Shown here one piece after another: positions 10,179 through 19,926 of a stretch of DNA of 64,000 nucleotides. Position numbers and translations under genes: made by a program. Below the pieces are notes generated by a model that was not told the origin of the DNA, did not search any database, and saw only the letters and a list, made by a program, of their open reading frames with translations. Each line of letters begins with the position of its first letter. Positions within the stretch are counted from its first letter, which is position 1. Source of the DNA: Massilia sp. 9096 (GTDB lineage Bacteria; Pseudomonadota; Gammaproteobacteria; Burkholderiales; Burkholderiaceae_D); assembly GCF_000745265.1 (NCBI RefSeq), contig NZ_JQNN01000001.1, forward strand, positions 4,340,001 through 4,404,000, given 5' to 3'.

Positions 10179-10703
10179 CGCCTGGATTTTTGACTGCATG
10201 CCGTCGTTTTTTCTGGATGAGGTCACCCAGCATGCGCATTGGCGACATCGCCGGCGCATCACTCGATCGATTTTTTCGACACTGACTGAAAGTTATCATA
10301 CGTGCGTTACTTAACATGAAACGCACTTTCTTCATTGAATATAGCGCCATCTGCGCATTATCTGAACACATCCTGGCGATAACTCATCCATTCCGCACAG
10401 TAAATCTCGACTGGTCAATATGTGAGCATAGCTCATCTATATCGTATAAATTCCCGTAACGTGTAGACATAACTCACAATATTGCATCGTCGATTTTTTG
10501 ATCAGCATGTCCTGTATCGACTTATTGTTAAATAAAAACAGCAAAAAAAGGCACAAAATCCATGTGACCAGAAGTTGCAGGGGTCGAGTGAAAGAATGGG
10601 TGAGATCCCGGGCTGGCGGCGTTCCGAGCGGACGAAACAGGAGGGAGGGCGACAAAGCGCGGCGCGAGCGGCGTCAAGCGATCGACGGCTTGGCCTTTGG
10701 GCG
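10179..10703. other. 525-bp stretch without a supportable gene
   Basis: AT-richer than its surroundings. Open frames here lack ribosome sites and family features. Three loosely similar segments containing ATAACTCA or ATAGCTCA occur at about 10,378, 10,425 and 10,466, spaced 40-47 bp. The last 100 bp are purine-rich. No RNA gene is recognised. Confidence 0.4.
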
Positions 10704-10739
10704 AAAAAAAACGGCGCCCGAGAAACCGGACGCCGTTTT
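10704..10739 (-). terminator. Intrinsic terminator of the small membrane-protein gene
   Basis: ACGGCG (10711-10716) pairs with CGCCGT (10731-10736); both arms are flanked by A/T runs, giving eight T residues on the minus strand. It sits 50 bp downstream of the minus-strand gene ending at 10,789. Confidence 0.8.
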
Positions 10740-10788
10740 CGAGGAGGAAGCCTCGTGTGAAAGCGTTAAGCGTTGATTCTGTGGGGGC

Positions 10789-11067
10789 TCAAACCCGCGA
10801 TGCCATCGTACGGGCGTCGACGCTGTTTGAAACCTGCGCCGTTTGCGCGGCCAGCTTGGCGGCGCGCAGCTTGCGGCGGGCAGCCAGCTCGTCCTTGGTC
10901 GGACGCGGACGCACCACCAGCACCAGCGCACGGGCGATGCCGACCAGCAACGGGCGGAAGAACATCAGCACGCCGGCCAGCAGGGTCAGCTGCGCCATGA
11001 CGAGCACCAGCTGGCTGAACGGCACGGCCGTCACCGGGAGCTGGAGGAGGGTAGAAGAAAAGGACAT
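10789..11067 (-). CDS. Small predicted membrane protein (92 aa)
   Basis: Not assigned to a named family. One or two hydrophobic segments (FSQLVLVMAQLTLLAGVLMFF and PLLVGIARALVLVV) are followed by a strongly basic helix (PTKDELAARRKLRAAKLAAQ). This layout suggests an inner-membrane protein with a cytosolic tail. The ATG at 11,067 is preferred to one 13 codons upstream because the hydrophobic part follows closely. A good terminator downstream supports it being a real gene. It is divergent from the LysR gene. Confidence 0.65.
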   Translation of the reverse strand: MSFSSTLLQLPVTAVPFSQLVLVMAQLTLLAGVLMFFRPLLVGIARALVLVVRPRPTKDELAARRKLRAAKLAAQTAQVSNSVDARTMASRV

Positions 11068-11223
11068 GATCTTGTCAGCGATGAGTTCACCGTAACTGTA
11101 GTGCAACGCAACATATAAATCTAATCATGTTCACTGATAGTGCTTATGCTGTTTGTGAATGGAATCGGTTACACTTGCTGTCATCGACAACTGCATAGAC
11201 AAGTTCGTGCCGAATGGAGCCCC

Positions 11224-12204
11224 ATGAGTTTTCTCACGCTTGACCTGAACCTGCTGCGCGTCTTCGACGCAGTGATGACCGAGCAAAATCTCACGCGCGC
11301 CGCCGGTCACCTGGCCATGACCCAGCCGGCGGTCTCGAACGCCATCAAACGCCTGCGCGAAAGCCTGGGCGACGAATTACTGATCCGCACCGCCTACGGT
11401 GTGAAACCGACCCCGCGCGCCGAAGCCCTGTGGCCGGCCGTGCGCCAGGCGCTGGCCGCGCTGGAGGCGGCGGTGATGCCGGAAACCTTCGACGTATCCA
11501 AGGCCCAGGCCACTTTCCGCCTGGCGATGGCCGACGCCACCGCCGCCTTGTGGCTGCCGTCGCTGGTGCGCTCGATCGAAAAGGAAGCGCCCGGCGTCAA
11601 CATTCGCATGGTGCCGCTGACCACGCGCGAGCCGCGGCCGATGCTGCTGCGCGGCGACATCGACCTGGCCGTCGGCTTTTTCCCCGGTGTGGCAGCCCAG
11701 CTGTCGTACGAAACCGGCTCGCCGATCCGTCACGAGCGCCTGTATTCGGGCGAATACGTGTGCGTGATGCGCAAGAACCACCCGCTGGCCCAGGGCAAGC
11801 TCGACCTGGACAGCTATTGCACGGCGAATCATTTATTGGTGAGTTTTTCCGGCCGCGCCCACGGCCTGGTCGACGAGGCGCTGGCCCAGATCGGCCGCGA
11901 GCGGCGCATCCTGCTGACCGTGAACCAGTTTTTTACGGCAGGGCGGGTGGTGGCCAACTCGGACCTGGTGACGGTGCTGCCTAAGCACCTGATCGCCTCC
12001 ACCGGCGCCGCCGATGCGCTGGTGTGGAGAGAATTACCGTTCCAGCTGCCGGCCGTGCACCTGGACATGCTGTGGCACGAACGCGACGGCCGCAGCCCGG
12101 CGCACCGTTGGCTGCGCAAGAATCTCGAAAGCATGTCGGCCGCGGCCAAGAAGACGCTGCCGCAGGAGTCCGAGACGCACGACAAGATGGAAAAGATCGC
12201 CTGA
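11224..12204 (+). CDS. LysR-family transcriptional regulator
   Basis: 326-residue regulator. The N-terminal helix-turn-helix (residues 1-60: LDLNLLRVFDAVMTEQN, LAMTQPAVSNAIKRLRE) is followed by a periplasmic-binding-protein-like effector domain. The ATG at 11,224 puts the HTH at the usual position; upstream in-frame sequence lacks conservation. It is divergent from the small membrane-protein gene, which is therefore a possible target. The inducer is unknown. Confidence 0.92.
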   Translation: MSFLTLDLNLLRVFDAVMTEQNLTRAAGHLAMTQPAVSNAIKRLRESLGDELLIRTAYGVKPTPRAEALWPAVRQALAALEAAVMPETFDVSKAQATFRLAMADATAALWLPSLVRSIEKEAPGVNIRMVPLTTREPRPMLLRGDIDLAVGFFPGVAAQLSYETGSPIRHERLYSGEYVCVMRKNHPLAQGKLDLDSYCTANHLLVSFSGRAHGLVDEALAQIGRERRILLTVNQFFTAGRVVANSDLVTVLPKHLIASTGAADALVWRELPFQLPAVHLDMLWHERDGRSPAHRWLRKNLESMSAAAKKTLPQESETHDKMEKIA

Positions 12205-12228
12205 GCCAGCGCAAAGGCGAGCGGTCGC

Positions 12229-12684
12229 TTATTTGATCGGCAGCTTGGTGGTATTCTTGACTTCTTCCATGACCGCATAGGTGTGCGTTTCGCGCACGCC
12301 TTTTTGCAGCAGGGTTTTACCGAGGAATTCGCGGTACGCCGCCATGTCCTTGACGCGCGCCTTGACCAGGTAGTCGAAGCCGCCCGCCACCATGTGGCAC
12401 TCGAGCACTTCGGGGATCAGCTGGACGCTTTGCTTGAAAGCGTCGAACACTTCCGGCGTGGTGCGGTCCAGCACCACCTCGATGAACACCAGCAGCGACA
12501 CATCCAGCAATTGTGGATTGAGCTGGGCGGTATAGCCCATGATGTAGCCGGACTCGTGCAGCTTGCGCACGCGCTCCAGGCAGGCCGCCGGCGACAGGTT
12601 GACGCGCGCCGCCAGTTCGACATTGCTGATCCGGCCATCGCTTTGTAGCTCGGCCAGGATTTTCTTGCTGATTTTGTCCAGCAT
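12229..12684 (-). CDS. Lrp/AsnC-family regulator, probable proline-responsive activator of putA
   Basis: 151 residues: winged HTH (LDKISKKILAELQSDGRIS, VNLSPAACLERVRKLHESGY) and RAM domain (MVAGGFDYLVKARVKDM). It is transcribed divergently from putA across 265 bp. This arrangement matches PutR/BkdR-like regulators that activate proline catabolism in bacteria whose PutA lacks a DNA-binding domain, as is the case here. The role is inferred from context. Confidence 0.88.
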   Translation of the reverse strand: MLDKISKKILAELQSDGRISNVELAARVNLSPAACLERVRKLHESGYIMGYTAQLNPQLLDVSLLVFIEVVLDRTTPEVFDAFKQSVQLIPEVLECHMVAGGFDYLVKARVKDMAAYREFLGKTLLQKGVRETHTYAVMEEVKNTTKLPIK

Positions 12685-12757
12685 CAGTTAGTTCTCCACT
12701 ATACCCGGGGGACCTGGCGTTGCCACTCTTGGCAGCGGCCCCAGTCCGTAAATTTTA

Positions 12758-12814
12758 TTTGGTGGAATTCTCCCACCAAAAACTATCTATTGCTAGTCTT
12801 CTGTAAAAACAGAA
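12758..12814. promoter_or_regulatory. Inverted repeats between the Lrp-type gene and putA
   Basis: TTTGGTGG (12758-12765) and CCACCAAA (12773-12780) form an 8-bp inverted repeat around an AATTC core. A second one, TTCTG (12799-12803) / CAGAA (12810-12814), follows, with a further AGAATTCCC at 12,825. The AT-rich divergent region is where an Lrp-type regulator would bind; binding itself is inferred. Confidence 0.4.
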
Positions 12815-12949
12815 TTAATCCAGAAGAATTCCCTCTACAATCGAATCAAAATCCTTCATCGTGAATCGCGTCGGCCGGGGCAACCGGTACGGCGCGTTTT
12901 GCTGTGTGGCCAAACGGTCGTTTCCTCATCCTCTCTCTGAATTCAACCC

Positions 12950-15900
12950 ATGAACATTGCCGCCACCCCGGCCATCACTTTCGTTCCCTTCGACGCCCTG
13001 CAGGCCGAAACCCGGCGCGAACAGACCCCGCTGCGCGCCGCGATCACCGCCGCCTATCGCCGTGACGAAACCACGGCCGTGGAATGGCTGCTGGGCCAGG
13101 GCGCGCGGCCGCATGCCGACGCCCATGCGCTGGCGCACCGCCTGGTCTCGGCCGTGCGCGAAAAACGCACGCGTTCGTCGGGCGTCGACGCGCTGATGCA
13201 CGAATTTTCGCTGTCGTCCGAGGAAGGCGTCGCACTGATGTGCCTGGCCGAGGCACTGCTGCGTATTCCCGACCACGAAACTGCCGACCGCCTGATCGCC
13301 GACAAGATCAGCCGCGGCGACTGGAAAAAACACCTGGGCGAATCGCCGTCGCTGTTCGTCAATGCCGCGACCTGGGGCCTGCTGATCACCGGCAAGCTGG
13401 TCTCGAGCAACAGCGAAACCGGCTTGCGCGCCGCACTGACGCGCATGATCGCCAAGGGCGGCGAACCGCTGATCCGCAAGGGCGTCGATGTCGCCATGCG
13501 CATGCTCGGCAACCAGTTCGTGACCGGCCAGACGATCGGCGAAGCACTTAAAAACAGCCAGGAAAACGAGAAGCGCGGCTACCGCTATTCGTACGACATG
13601 CTGGGCGAAGCGGCGCTGACCGAGCTCGACGCGGAACATTATTACGCCTCGTACGAAGCCGCGATCCACGCGATCGGCAAGGCCTCGAACGGCCGCGGCA
13701 TCAAGGATGGCCCAGGCATCTCGATCAAACTGTCGGCGCTGCACCCGCGATACAGCCGCGCCCAATATGCGCGCGTGATGAGCGAACTGCTGCCGCGCGT
13801 GCGCAAGCTGGTGTTGCTCGCCAAGCAGTACGACATCGGCATCAACATCGACGCCGAGGAAGCCGACCGCCTCGAGATCTCGCTCGACATGCTGGAAGCG
13901 CTGGCGTTCGATGCGGAACTCGCTGGCTTCGAGGGCATCGGCCTGGTGGTGCAGGGCTATCAAAAACGCTGCCCGTTCGTGATCGACTTCGTGGTCGACC
14001 TGGCGAAACGCAGCGGCCGCAAGTTCATGGTGCGCCTGGTCAAAGGCGCGTATTGGGATGCCGAGATCAAGCGCGCCCAGGTCGACGGCCTGTCCGGCTA
14101 CCCGGTCTACACGCGCAAGGTCTACACCGACGTGTCGTACCTGACCTGCGCGCGCAAACTGCTGGCCAATACCGACGTGATCTATGCGCAGTTCGCTACC
14201 CACAATGCGCACACCTTGTCCGTGATCTATACGTGGGCGAAAGCCGATGGCGTCAGCAATTACGAATTCCAGTGCCTGCACGGCATGGGCGAAACGCTGT
14301 ACGACCAGGTGGTCGGCGCCAATAACCTGGGTAAAGCCTGCCGCATCTACGCGCCGGTCGGTTCGCACGAGACGCTGCTGGCCTACCTGGTGCGCCGCCT
14401 GCTGGAAAACGGCGCCAATTCCTCGTTCGTGAACCAGATCGTCGACGAAAGCATCGCGATCGACAGCCTGCTGGCCGATCCGTTCGAGCAGGCGCGCGCC
14501 GCCGGATGCCTGCCGCATCCACGCATCCCGCTGCCGGTCGATCTGTATCCGGACGGCCGCAAGAACTCGAGCGGCCTGGACCTGGCCAACGAAAACGTGC
14601 TCGCCGGCCTGGCGCAGGAACTCGGCGCCGCGCGCCAGTACCTGGCGTCTCCGCTGGTCGACGGCCAGCTGGAAGCGGTCGGCGCACTGAACGTCATCAA
14701 CCCGGCGCAATCGGCGGACATCGTCGGCCAAGTGACCGAAGCGACCGTCAGCGACGTCGACACCGCGCTGCAAGCGGCGCGCGACGCGCTGCCGGGCTGG
14801 GATGGGCTGGAGGCCGGCGACCGCGCCGAGATCATCGCGCGCGTCGGCGACCTGTTCGAGCAGCACCTCGGCGAGCTGATCGCGCTGGCCGTGCGCGAAG
14901 CCGGCAAATCGCTGCCGAACGCGATCGCCGAAGTGCGCGAAGCGGTCGATTTCCTGCGCTATTACGCCAACGAGATCCGCACGGCCGGCAATGGCCGCGC
15001 GCTCGGCCCGGTCGTCTGCATCAGCCCGTGGAATTTCCCGCTGGCGATTTTTACCGGCCAGGTCGCGGCTGCGCTGGCGGCCGGCAACACGGTGCTCGCC
15101 AAGCCGGCCGAGCAGACGCCGCTGATCGCCTATCGCGCGGTGCAATTGTTCCACGAAGCCGGCGTGCCGAAAGGCGCACTGCAGCTGCTGCCGGGCCGCG
15201 GTGAGACCGTCGGTGCTGCGCTGACGCAAGATGCGCGTGTCAAGGCTGTGATTTTCACGGGCTCGACCGAAGTTGCCCAGTTGATCAACCGCACGCTGGC
15301 CGAGCGCGCGATCCAGGAAGGCTGCGACATTCCGCTGATCGCCGAAACCGGTGGCCAGAACGCGCTGATCGTCGATTCCTCGGCGCTGCCGGAGCAGGTC
15401 GTCCAGGACGTGCTGAGCTCGGCATTCGACAGCGCCGGCCAGCGCTGCTCGGCGCTGCGCGTGCTGTTCCTGCAGGAAGACATCGCCGATAAAACCATCA
15501 AGATGCTCAAGGGCGCGATGCAGGAACTGCGCGTCGGCGTGCCGGACCGCCTGGCGACCGACATCGGTCCGGTGATCGATGCCGAAGCGCGCAACAACCT
15601 GCTGGCCCACATCGAGCGCATGAAAGCGACCGCCAAGGGATATTTTGCGCTGAATCTGTCGGCGGAACTGGATGCGCAAGGCACCTTCGTGCCGCCTACG
15701 GTGCTCGAGATCGGCTCATTGGCCGAACTCAAGCGCGAAGTGTTCGGTCCGGTGCTGCACGTCGTGCGCTATCGCCGCAGCGAGCTGGCGCAGGTCGTCG
15801 ATGCCATCAACGCGACCGGCTACGGCCTGACGCTGGGCGTGCACTCGCGCATCGACGAGACCATCGACTTCATCACCACACGCGCGCACGTGGGCAACAT

Positions 15901-16597
15901 CTACGTGAACCGCAACATCGTCGGCGCGGTCGTCGGCGTGCAGCCGTTCGGCGGCGAAGGCAAATCCGGCACCGGCCCGAAGGCCGGCGGTCCGCTCTAC
16001 CTGAAACGCCTGCAGAAAAATGCGCCGCCGCTGCTGCAACACCCGCCGCGCAGCAATCCGGTGTTCGAGGCCCTGCTGGCTTGGGCGCGCAGCGACAACC
16101 AGCAGGACGTGCTGGCGCTGGCGCCGCATTACCTCGACACGACGCTGGATGGCGTCACGCTCGATCTGCCCGGCCCGACCGGCGAGCGCAACCAGCTCGC
16201 GTTCGTGCCGCGCGGCGCCGTGCTGTGCGCCGCCACCGGCATGGCTGCGCTGCTGAACCAGCTGGCTGCGGTGTTCGTCACCGGCAACCGCGCGCTGGTG
16301 CTGGCCGACGACGGCGACAAGGTGCTGACCAGCCTGCCGGCCCAGGTGAGAGAACGCATCCGTTTCGTGTCGGAAGCCGAGCTCGAGGATCACGATGTCC
16401 AGCTGGCGCTGGTCGAAACCGGCCTGAAAGGCAATCTGCTGGCCCAGCTGGCGGCACGCCAGGGCGCGATCGTCGGCATCGTCGACACCCGCCAGGGCAC
16501 GCCGATCGCGCTGTGGCGCCTGGTGGCCGAGCGCGCGCTGTGCGTCAACACGACCGCGGCGGGCGGTAACGCAAGCCTGATGACGCTCGGCCTGTAA
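12950..16597 (+). CDS. putA: Bifunctional proline dehydrogenase / P5C dehydrogenase
   Basis: Oxidises proline to glutamate in two steps, with FAD passing electrons to the quinone pool and NAD used in the second step; membrane-associated. 1215 residues. The protein starts at the dimerisation/alpha domain, with no N-terminal ribbon-helix-helix, so it is not a self-regulating trifunctional PutA. The FAD barrel shows [16 protein letters not shown] and [11 protein letters not shown] (residues about 360-430). The aldehyde dehydrogenase domain shows [34 protein letters not shown] and the catalytic Cys in [10 protein letters not shown] (near residue 830). The last ~200 residues form the ALDH-like C-terminal domain of long PutAs. 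Confidence 0.97.
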   Translation: MNIAATPAITFVPFDALQAETRREQTPLRAAITAAYRRDETTAVEWLLGQGARPHADAHALAHRLVSAVREKRTRSSGVDALMHEFSLSSEEGVALMCLAEALLRIPDHETADRLIADKISRGDWKKHLGESPSLFVNAATWGLLITGKLVSSNSETGLRAALTRMIAKGGEPLIRKGVDVAMRMLGNQFVTGQTIGEALKNSQENEKRGYRYSYDMLGEAALTELDAEHYYASYEAAIHAIGKASNGRGIKDGPGISIKLSALHPRYSRAQYARVMSELLPRVRKLVLLAKQYDIGINIDAEEADRLEISLDMLEALAFDAELAGFEGIGLVVQGYQKRCPFVIDFVVDLAKRSGRKFMVRLVKGAYWDAEIKRAQVDGLSGYPVYTRKVYTDVSYLTCARKLLANTDVIYAQFATHNAHTLSVIYTWAKADGVSNYEFQCLHGMGETLYDQVVGANNLGKACRIYAPVGSHETLLAYLVRRLLENGANSSFVNQIVDESIAIDSLLADPFEQARAAGCLPHPRIPLPVDLYPDGRKNSSGLDLANENVLAGLAQELGAARQYLASPLVDGQLEAVGALNVINPAQSADIVGQVTEATVSDVDTALQAARDALPGWDGLEAGDRAEIIARVGDLFEQHLGELIALAVREAGKSLPNAIAEVREAVDFLRYYANEIRTAGNGRALGPVVCISPWNFPLAIFTGQVAAALAAGNTVLAKPAEQTPLIAYRAVQLFHEAGVPKGALQLLPGRGETVGAALTQDARVKAVIFTGSTEVAQLINRTLAERAIQEGCDIPLIAETGGQNALIVDSSALPEQVVQDVLSSAFDSAGQRCSALRVLFLQEDIADKTIKMLKGAMQELRVGVPDRLATDIGPVIDAEARNNLLAHIERMKATAKGYFALNLSAELDAQGTFVPPTVLEIGSLAELKREVFGPVLHVVRYRRSELAQVVDAINATGYGLTLGVHSRIDETIDFITTRAHVGNIYVNRNIVGAVVGVQPFGGEGKSGTGPKAGGPLYLKRLQKNAPPLLQHPPRSNPVFEALLAWARSDNQQDVLALAPHYLDTTLDGVTLDLPGPTGERNQLAFVPRGAVLCAATGMAALLNQLAAVFVTGNRALVLADDGDKVLTSLPAQVRERIRFVSEAELEDHDVQLALVETGLKGNLLAQLAARQGAIVGIVDTRQGTPIALWRLVAERALCVNTTAAGGNASLMTLGL

Positions 16598-16617
16598 GCC
16601 GGCGCAGATGGCGATCG

Positions 16618-16659
16618 CGCCGCGGTGTAGGTTATGCCTGCACCGCGGCGTTTGTTTTT
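16618..16659 (+). terminator. Intrinsic terminator of putA
   Basis: Perfect 10-bp stem CGCCGCGGTG (16618-16627) / CACCGCGGCG (16641-16650), then TTTGTTTTT. It lies 20 bp after the putA stop codon and abuts the alanine dehydrogenase remnant. Confidence 0.9.
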
Positions 16660-16790
16660 GTGAAAGCGGCGCTGCGCGACAACGCCACCTCGTAAATGGC
16701 CTGAATGTCTGCCAGGGCAAGGTCACGCACGCGGTCGCGGCGCGCGACCTGGGCTACGACGACGTACCGGCCGACACTTTACTCGCCTGA
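16660..16790 (+). pseudogene. ald: C-terminal remnant of alanine dehydrogenase
   Basis: About 43 codons remain. Reading GTG-AAA-GCG from 16,660 gives VKAALRDNAT. After a one-base deletion near 16,690 the next frame gives VNGLNVCQGKVTH and then AARDLGYDDVPADTLLA with TGA at 16,788-16,790. This matches the C-terminal pattern of alanine dehydrogenases (KALxxNxxLxxGLNVYxGKVTxxAVAxxLG). The rest of the gene is absent; the putA terminator begins exactly where it would have continued. The last 37 bp overlap the 3' end of mtnN on the other strand. Confidence 0.75.
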
Positions 16791-17539
16791 TGCCCGAGGC
16801 AAAACTGCCTGACGATACAAAACGCATAGCGCGCGGCCACCGATTTCACGAAGCGCATGAAATCGGTGGCCGCGTTTTCGTTGGCATTGTCCGAAATCGT
16901 GCGCAGGACGCCGTAGGGGACGCCAAGCTCGAAACACACCTGGGCTACCGCAGCGCCCTCCATTTCGACCGCCAGCAGCCCGGGAAGGGCCTTGCTGAGG
17001 CTCTGGACGTGCTCGCGCTCGTTGACGAACTGGTCGCCGCTGCCGATCAGGCCACGGTGCAGGCGCGGCGCATCGAGCGCGAACACGGCGCGTTCCTGAG
17101 CGTCGATCGTGCCGGCCAGCTCGTTGTCGAGAAAACGCGCCGCGGCATTGGCGAGTTCTAGCGCCATTGAACTGTCCGTCGGGAACTGCGTCAAACCGGT
17201 CAATGGCACTTCATAGCGCGGAAACAAGGGACTGGCATCCATGTCGTGCTGAACCAGCGATTCGGCCACCACGATGTCGCCGACACGGATCCCGGCATCG
17301 CCGGCGCCAGCCACACCCGTAAACAGGATGTGGGTAACACCGAACTTCTCCACAAGCGTTGTCGCGGTCATGGCAGCGGCAACCTTGCCAATTCGCGATA
17401 AAACACACACAGCGTCGATTTTCCACAGCCGTCCGACAAAGTACTCACGCATACCGTGCATGAGCTTGTGGGGGCTGTGCATGGCTTCTACGAGCCCCTG
17501 CTGTTCTTCGTGCAAGGCACTGATGATGCCAAGGCGCAT
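16754..17539 (-). CDS. mtnN: 5'-methylthioadenosine / S-adenosylhomocysteine nucleosidase
   Basis: Splits MTA and SAH to adenine and the thioribose compounds in methionine salvage and the activated methyl cycle; cytosolic. 261 residues, longer than the ~230 of E. coli. MRLGIISALHEEQQGL at the N-terminus, FTGVAGAGDAGIRVGDIVVA, VEMEGAAVAQVC (substrate-binding Met-Glu) and RTISDNANE with the catalytic Asp identify the family. The final ~25 residues (RQFCLGHQASKVSAGTSS) extend into the former ald gene, so the natural C-terminus may have been replaced. Confidence 0.9.
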   Translation of the reverse strand: MRLGIISALHEEQQGLVEAMHSPHKLMHGMREYFVGRLWKIDAVCVLSRIGKVAAAMTATTLVEKFGVTHILFTGVAGAGDAGIRVGDIVVAESLVQHDMDASPLFPRYEVPLTGLTQFPTDSSMALELANAAARFLDNELAGTIDAQERAVFALDAPRLHRGLIGSGDQFVNEREHVQSLSKALPGLLAVEMEGAAVAQVCFELGVPYGVLRTISDNANENAATDFMRFVKSVAARYAFCIVRQFCLGHQASKVSAGTSS

Positions 17540-17631
17540 GCTTTTTCCTTTTATTGTCGTTTCTGGTGGCTTTTGAAAGGCGTGCAGGGCGGTGTTGCAT
17601 GCCTGTGCACCGGTTTTCGCATTTAAGTTAT

Positions 17632-17853
17632 GTAAACAAAAGAATGTATATAAAAACTGGTAGTGATAGTAAACGCCTGTCCAGCTGTGGATAAACCAGG
17701 ATTTGTCTACAGGCTCAAGGGTTTAGGTGCGCACGGAGCGGCTGGAAAAACATTGTATCGGGCTTGCATCGATGTTGGACAAAAAACGGCCGAGCCGTCA
17801 AAGCTCGGTTTCTGCACATCGAATGCTGTGGATATGCAGCGGTTTGTCCACAG
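17632..17853 (+). repeat. Origin-like DnaA module, copy A
   Basis: In order: AT-rich segment (17,621-17,657), TAGTGATAGTAAAC (17,661-17,674) resembling DnaA-trios, a GC-richer spacer, a perfect DnaA box TGTGGATAA (17,686-17,694) and an inverted near-box TTGTCTACA (17,703-17,711). Then, 141 bp after the first box, TGTGGATAT (17,827-17,835) faces TTGTCCACA (17,844-17,852). A shared GCTCAAGGGTTTA segment and a GGACAAAAAACGGCC segment lie between the pairs. Confidence 0.7.
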
Positions 17854-18271
17854 TCCAGACGTTGAGGAGCAGTTTTTGTTGTGCAGGCTGAAAGATTTTG
17901 GCGGACAGGGCTTGCAAGAGCGAAGCAGGACGATGTCTTGCCGTGAACAATCCGAGTGTGCAGGTCGACAGCGCTGTCTTGACGCCACAGCTGGCTGGCC
18001 GTTTTTTTTTTGCAGACAAATCACCGCGTGCAGGCCTGCAGCTTGACCAGCGGTCACGGCTTCGAGCTTGTCCCGGCTTCCTCAGCGATTGCAGATCGCT
18101 TCATCGATCTCATGCAGACGGCCAGCAAATCGTACGCCCGTCTCGAGTAGGCAGCGTGTTGGCGTAGGCAGCATCGACGTTCTTCCTGCTTCTCTCGCTT
18201 TCCTTGTTTTTCTTGCTTTTGCCCCTTTTCGAGCGCGACGCGGGTTGCGCGCAGCGCGCCAGCGTCTTTGT

Positions 18272-18496
18272 TTTATATAAATAAGAAGAAGTATACAAAT
18301 TGGTAGTGATAGTAAACGCCGCCTGAACTGTGGATAACGCCGGTTTACTCCACAAGCTCAAGGGTTTACGTACGCTCCAAGCGGCTGGACAAGGCCTGTG
18401 TGCGGCTGGGATCAAAACTGGACAAAAAAACGGCCGCAGAGAAGTCGGCCAGTTTCACACATTCGTTCCTGTGGATATACATGAGCTTATCCACAG
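18272..18496 (+). repeat. Origin-like DnaA module, copy B
   Basis: Same order as copy A: AT-rich segment TATATAAATAAGAAG, TAGTGATAGTAAACGCC (18,304-18,320), perfect box TGTGGATAA (18,329-18,337), inverted TACTCCACA (18,346-18,354), shared AAGCTCAAGGGTTTA, shared GGACAAAAAAACGGCC. After 141 bp TGTGGATAT (18,470-18,478) faces a perfect TTATCCACA (18,487-18,495). Confidence 0.7.
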
Positions 18497-18731
18497 CGAC
18501 CATGATTTTGCTTGCCAAACCTTGTCTTCAGCTCATCGCGGAGGCTGGCCGGTCAGAAATCGGCCTCACCGACGTCGAGACATTGACGCAGCGCTAGCTT
18601 GTCCGAAGTCGACGAAATTTTTTCACCAGCCAATGTCACTCGTTCTGCAGTTCGCATGAACGAAGCGACAGCGTCGGCAATGGCGGTTTGCCGCTGGCGG
18701 ATGCCACGGCCTGAAAAGGCTTCTCAGGTTT

Positions 18732-18954
18732 ACCAACAAAAGCTTGTATACAGAATAGTGGTAATAGTTAACGTTGGCACTCATCTGTGGATAAAGCTGG
18801 TTTTGTCCACAAGATCAAACGCTTACGCGCGGCATAAGGCAGTGGGCTGCCATTGTATCTGCGGAGTAAGTAAACTGGACAAGATTTTGGTCTGCGTAAA
18901 AAACCACGTTTTCGCACAATCGGTCCCTGTGGATATGCAAATGCTTATCCACAG
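18732..18954 (+). repeat. Origin-like DnaA module, copy C
   Basis: The most diverged copy keeps the geometry: GTATACAGAATAGTGGTAAT start, TAATAGTTAAC triplet segment, perfect box TGTGGATAA (18,786-18,794), inverted TTGTCCACA (18,803-18,811). After 142 bp TGTGGATAT (18,928-18,936) faces a perfect TTATCCACA (18,945-18,953). Conservation of box spacing above that of the sequence between boxes suggests the boxes are the selected part. Confidence 0.7.
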
Positions 18955-19112
18955 CGGATAAACCCGCACCGAAGGGCTCATTTTTGCAAGATTGAACCTG
19001 TCCTCTGGTAAGCTGATTCAAGAGCTGACTTAGCCGAATCACGATGCGAGGGTGTCCATGCCGGTCCACGCCGTCGATGTTTTCCGAGTCCTGGTGCACG
19101 CCTTTCTGGCGT

Positions 19113-19910
19113 AAGAGAGGCATCCGGCCTGGCGCTGGGACCAGGTGCTGCCGAGTTTCAAACGCAGCGAAGACCACTACGCCGGCGCCAGCGCCATCCA
19201 CGGCAGCGGCGGTGAGCGGCGCGTCGAGCGCCTGCGTTTATCGTGGAAAATCCTCGACGCCTTCCGCGCCGCCGCGGCCGAGAACGGCATCGCGCCGGTC
19301 GGCGATTTCAACAGTGGAGACAATGCCGGCTGCGCCTGTTTCGAGGTCAATCAGCGCCGCGGCATCCGCCTGAACACGGCAAAAGTATTTGCAAGACCGG
19401 CGGCGCACCGCCCGAATCTGACGATCGTGACCGGCTGCCACGTCGAACGGCTATTGATCGAAGGCGAGCCAGCCCCTAAAAGTTGTGTCGGCGTGCAATT
19501 TACCGAACATAACGCCCAACTCCCTGAGCACACTCGAAGACCGGCAAGTGGCCGCGGCCGCGCTTGCGCTGACACGCCGTATCGTCGCCGCGCCGGCGCT
19601 GGCGAAATACCGGCCGGAAGAATGCAAGCCGGGGCCGCATTACCGCACCGAAGACGAGCTGATGTAAGCCGCCGGCCACATCGGCATCACGATTTTTCAT
19701 CCGGTCGGCACCTGCCGCATGGGCCAACCCGACGCTCCGCCGGCCGTGTTCGACAGCCGCCTGGGCGTAAAAGGCGTACGCGGCCTGCGCGTGGTCGATG
19801 CGCCGATCATGCTGACCATCACTTCCGGCAACACGAATGCGCCGACCCTGATGATCGCCCAGCAGGCGGTGCAATGGATCGCATCGGACCAGACGGCGGA
19901 CACTCGACGG
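19113..19910 (+). pseudogene. Decayed GMC-family (choline dehydrogenase-like) oxidoreductase
   Basis: Two separate parts of a GMC flavoprotein remain. 19,113-19,480 encodes WDQVLPSFKRSEDHY, FNSGDNAGCACFEVNQ and NLTIVTGCHVERLLIEG, which is the middle of the FAD domain. 19,485-19,910 encodes the C-terminal end, with the catalytic-site HPVGTCRMGQPDAP and the NTNAPTLMIAQQAVQW helix. The N-terminal FAD-binding glycine motif and roughly 200 central residues are missing. A frame change lies near 19,480 and an in-frame TAA at 19,665-19,667. The fragment cannot make an enzyme. Confidence 0.85.
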
Positions 19911-19926
19911 AAGGCAAATACCTGTC

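Larger units (their letters stand above)
17540..19112. other. 1.57-kb non-coding region with three DnaA-box modules
   Basis: No gene can be supported between mtnN and the GMC pseudogene. The region is dominated by three diverged copies of one module, listed separately. Between copies lie a T run at 18,001-18,010 and a pyrimidine-rich stretch at 18,181-18,230. Short open frames here have no ribosome sites or recognisable products. TGTGGATAA/TTATCCACA-type sites are far denser than elsewhere in the window except at 4.2-4.7 kb. Confidence 0.6.

Noticed and set aside
10498..10776. 92-codon plus-strand frame between the chalcone-isomerase-like and small membrane genes
   Set aside because: It overlaps the terminator at 10,704-10,739, has atypical composition and no ribosome site.
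12926..15679. Very long open frame (over 900 codons) on the minus strand inside putA
   Set aside because: It is the antisense of the strongly conserved putA, with biased composition (many Arg, Gln, Asp, Val) and no recognisable domain; GC-rich coding DNA commonly leaves such antisense frames open.
18110..18415. Open frames of about 100 codons between modules A and B
   Set aside because: They cross module sequences and pyrimidine-rich DNA, have no ribosome site, and are not kept between the module copies.
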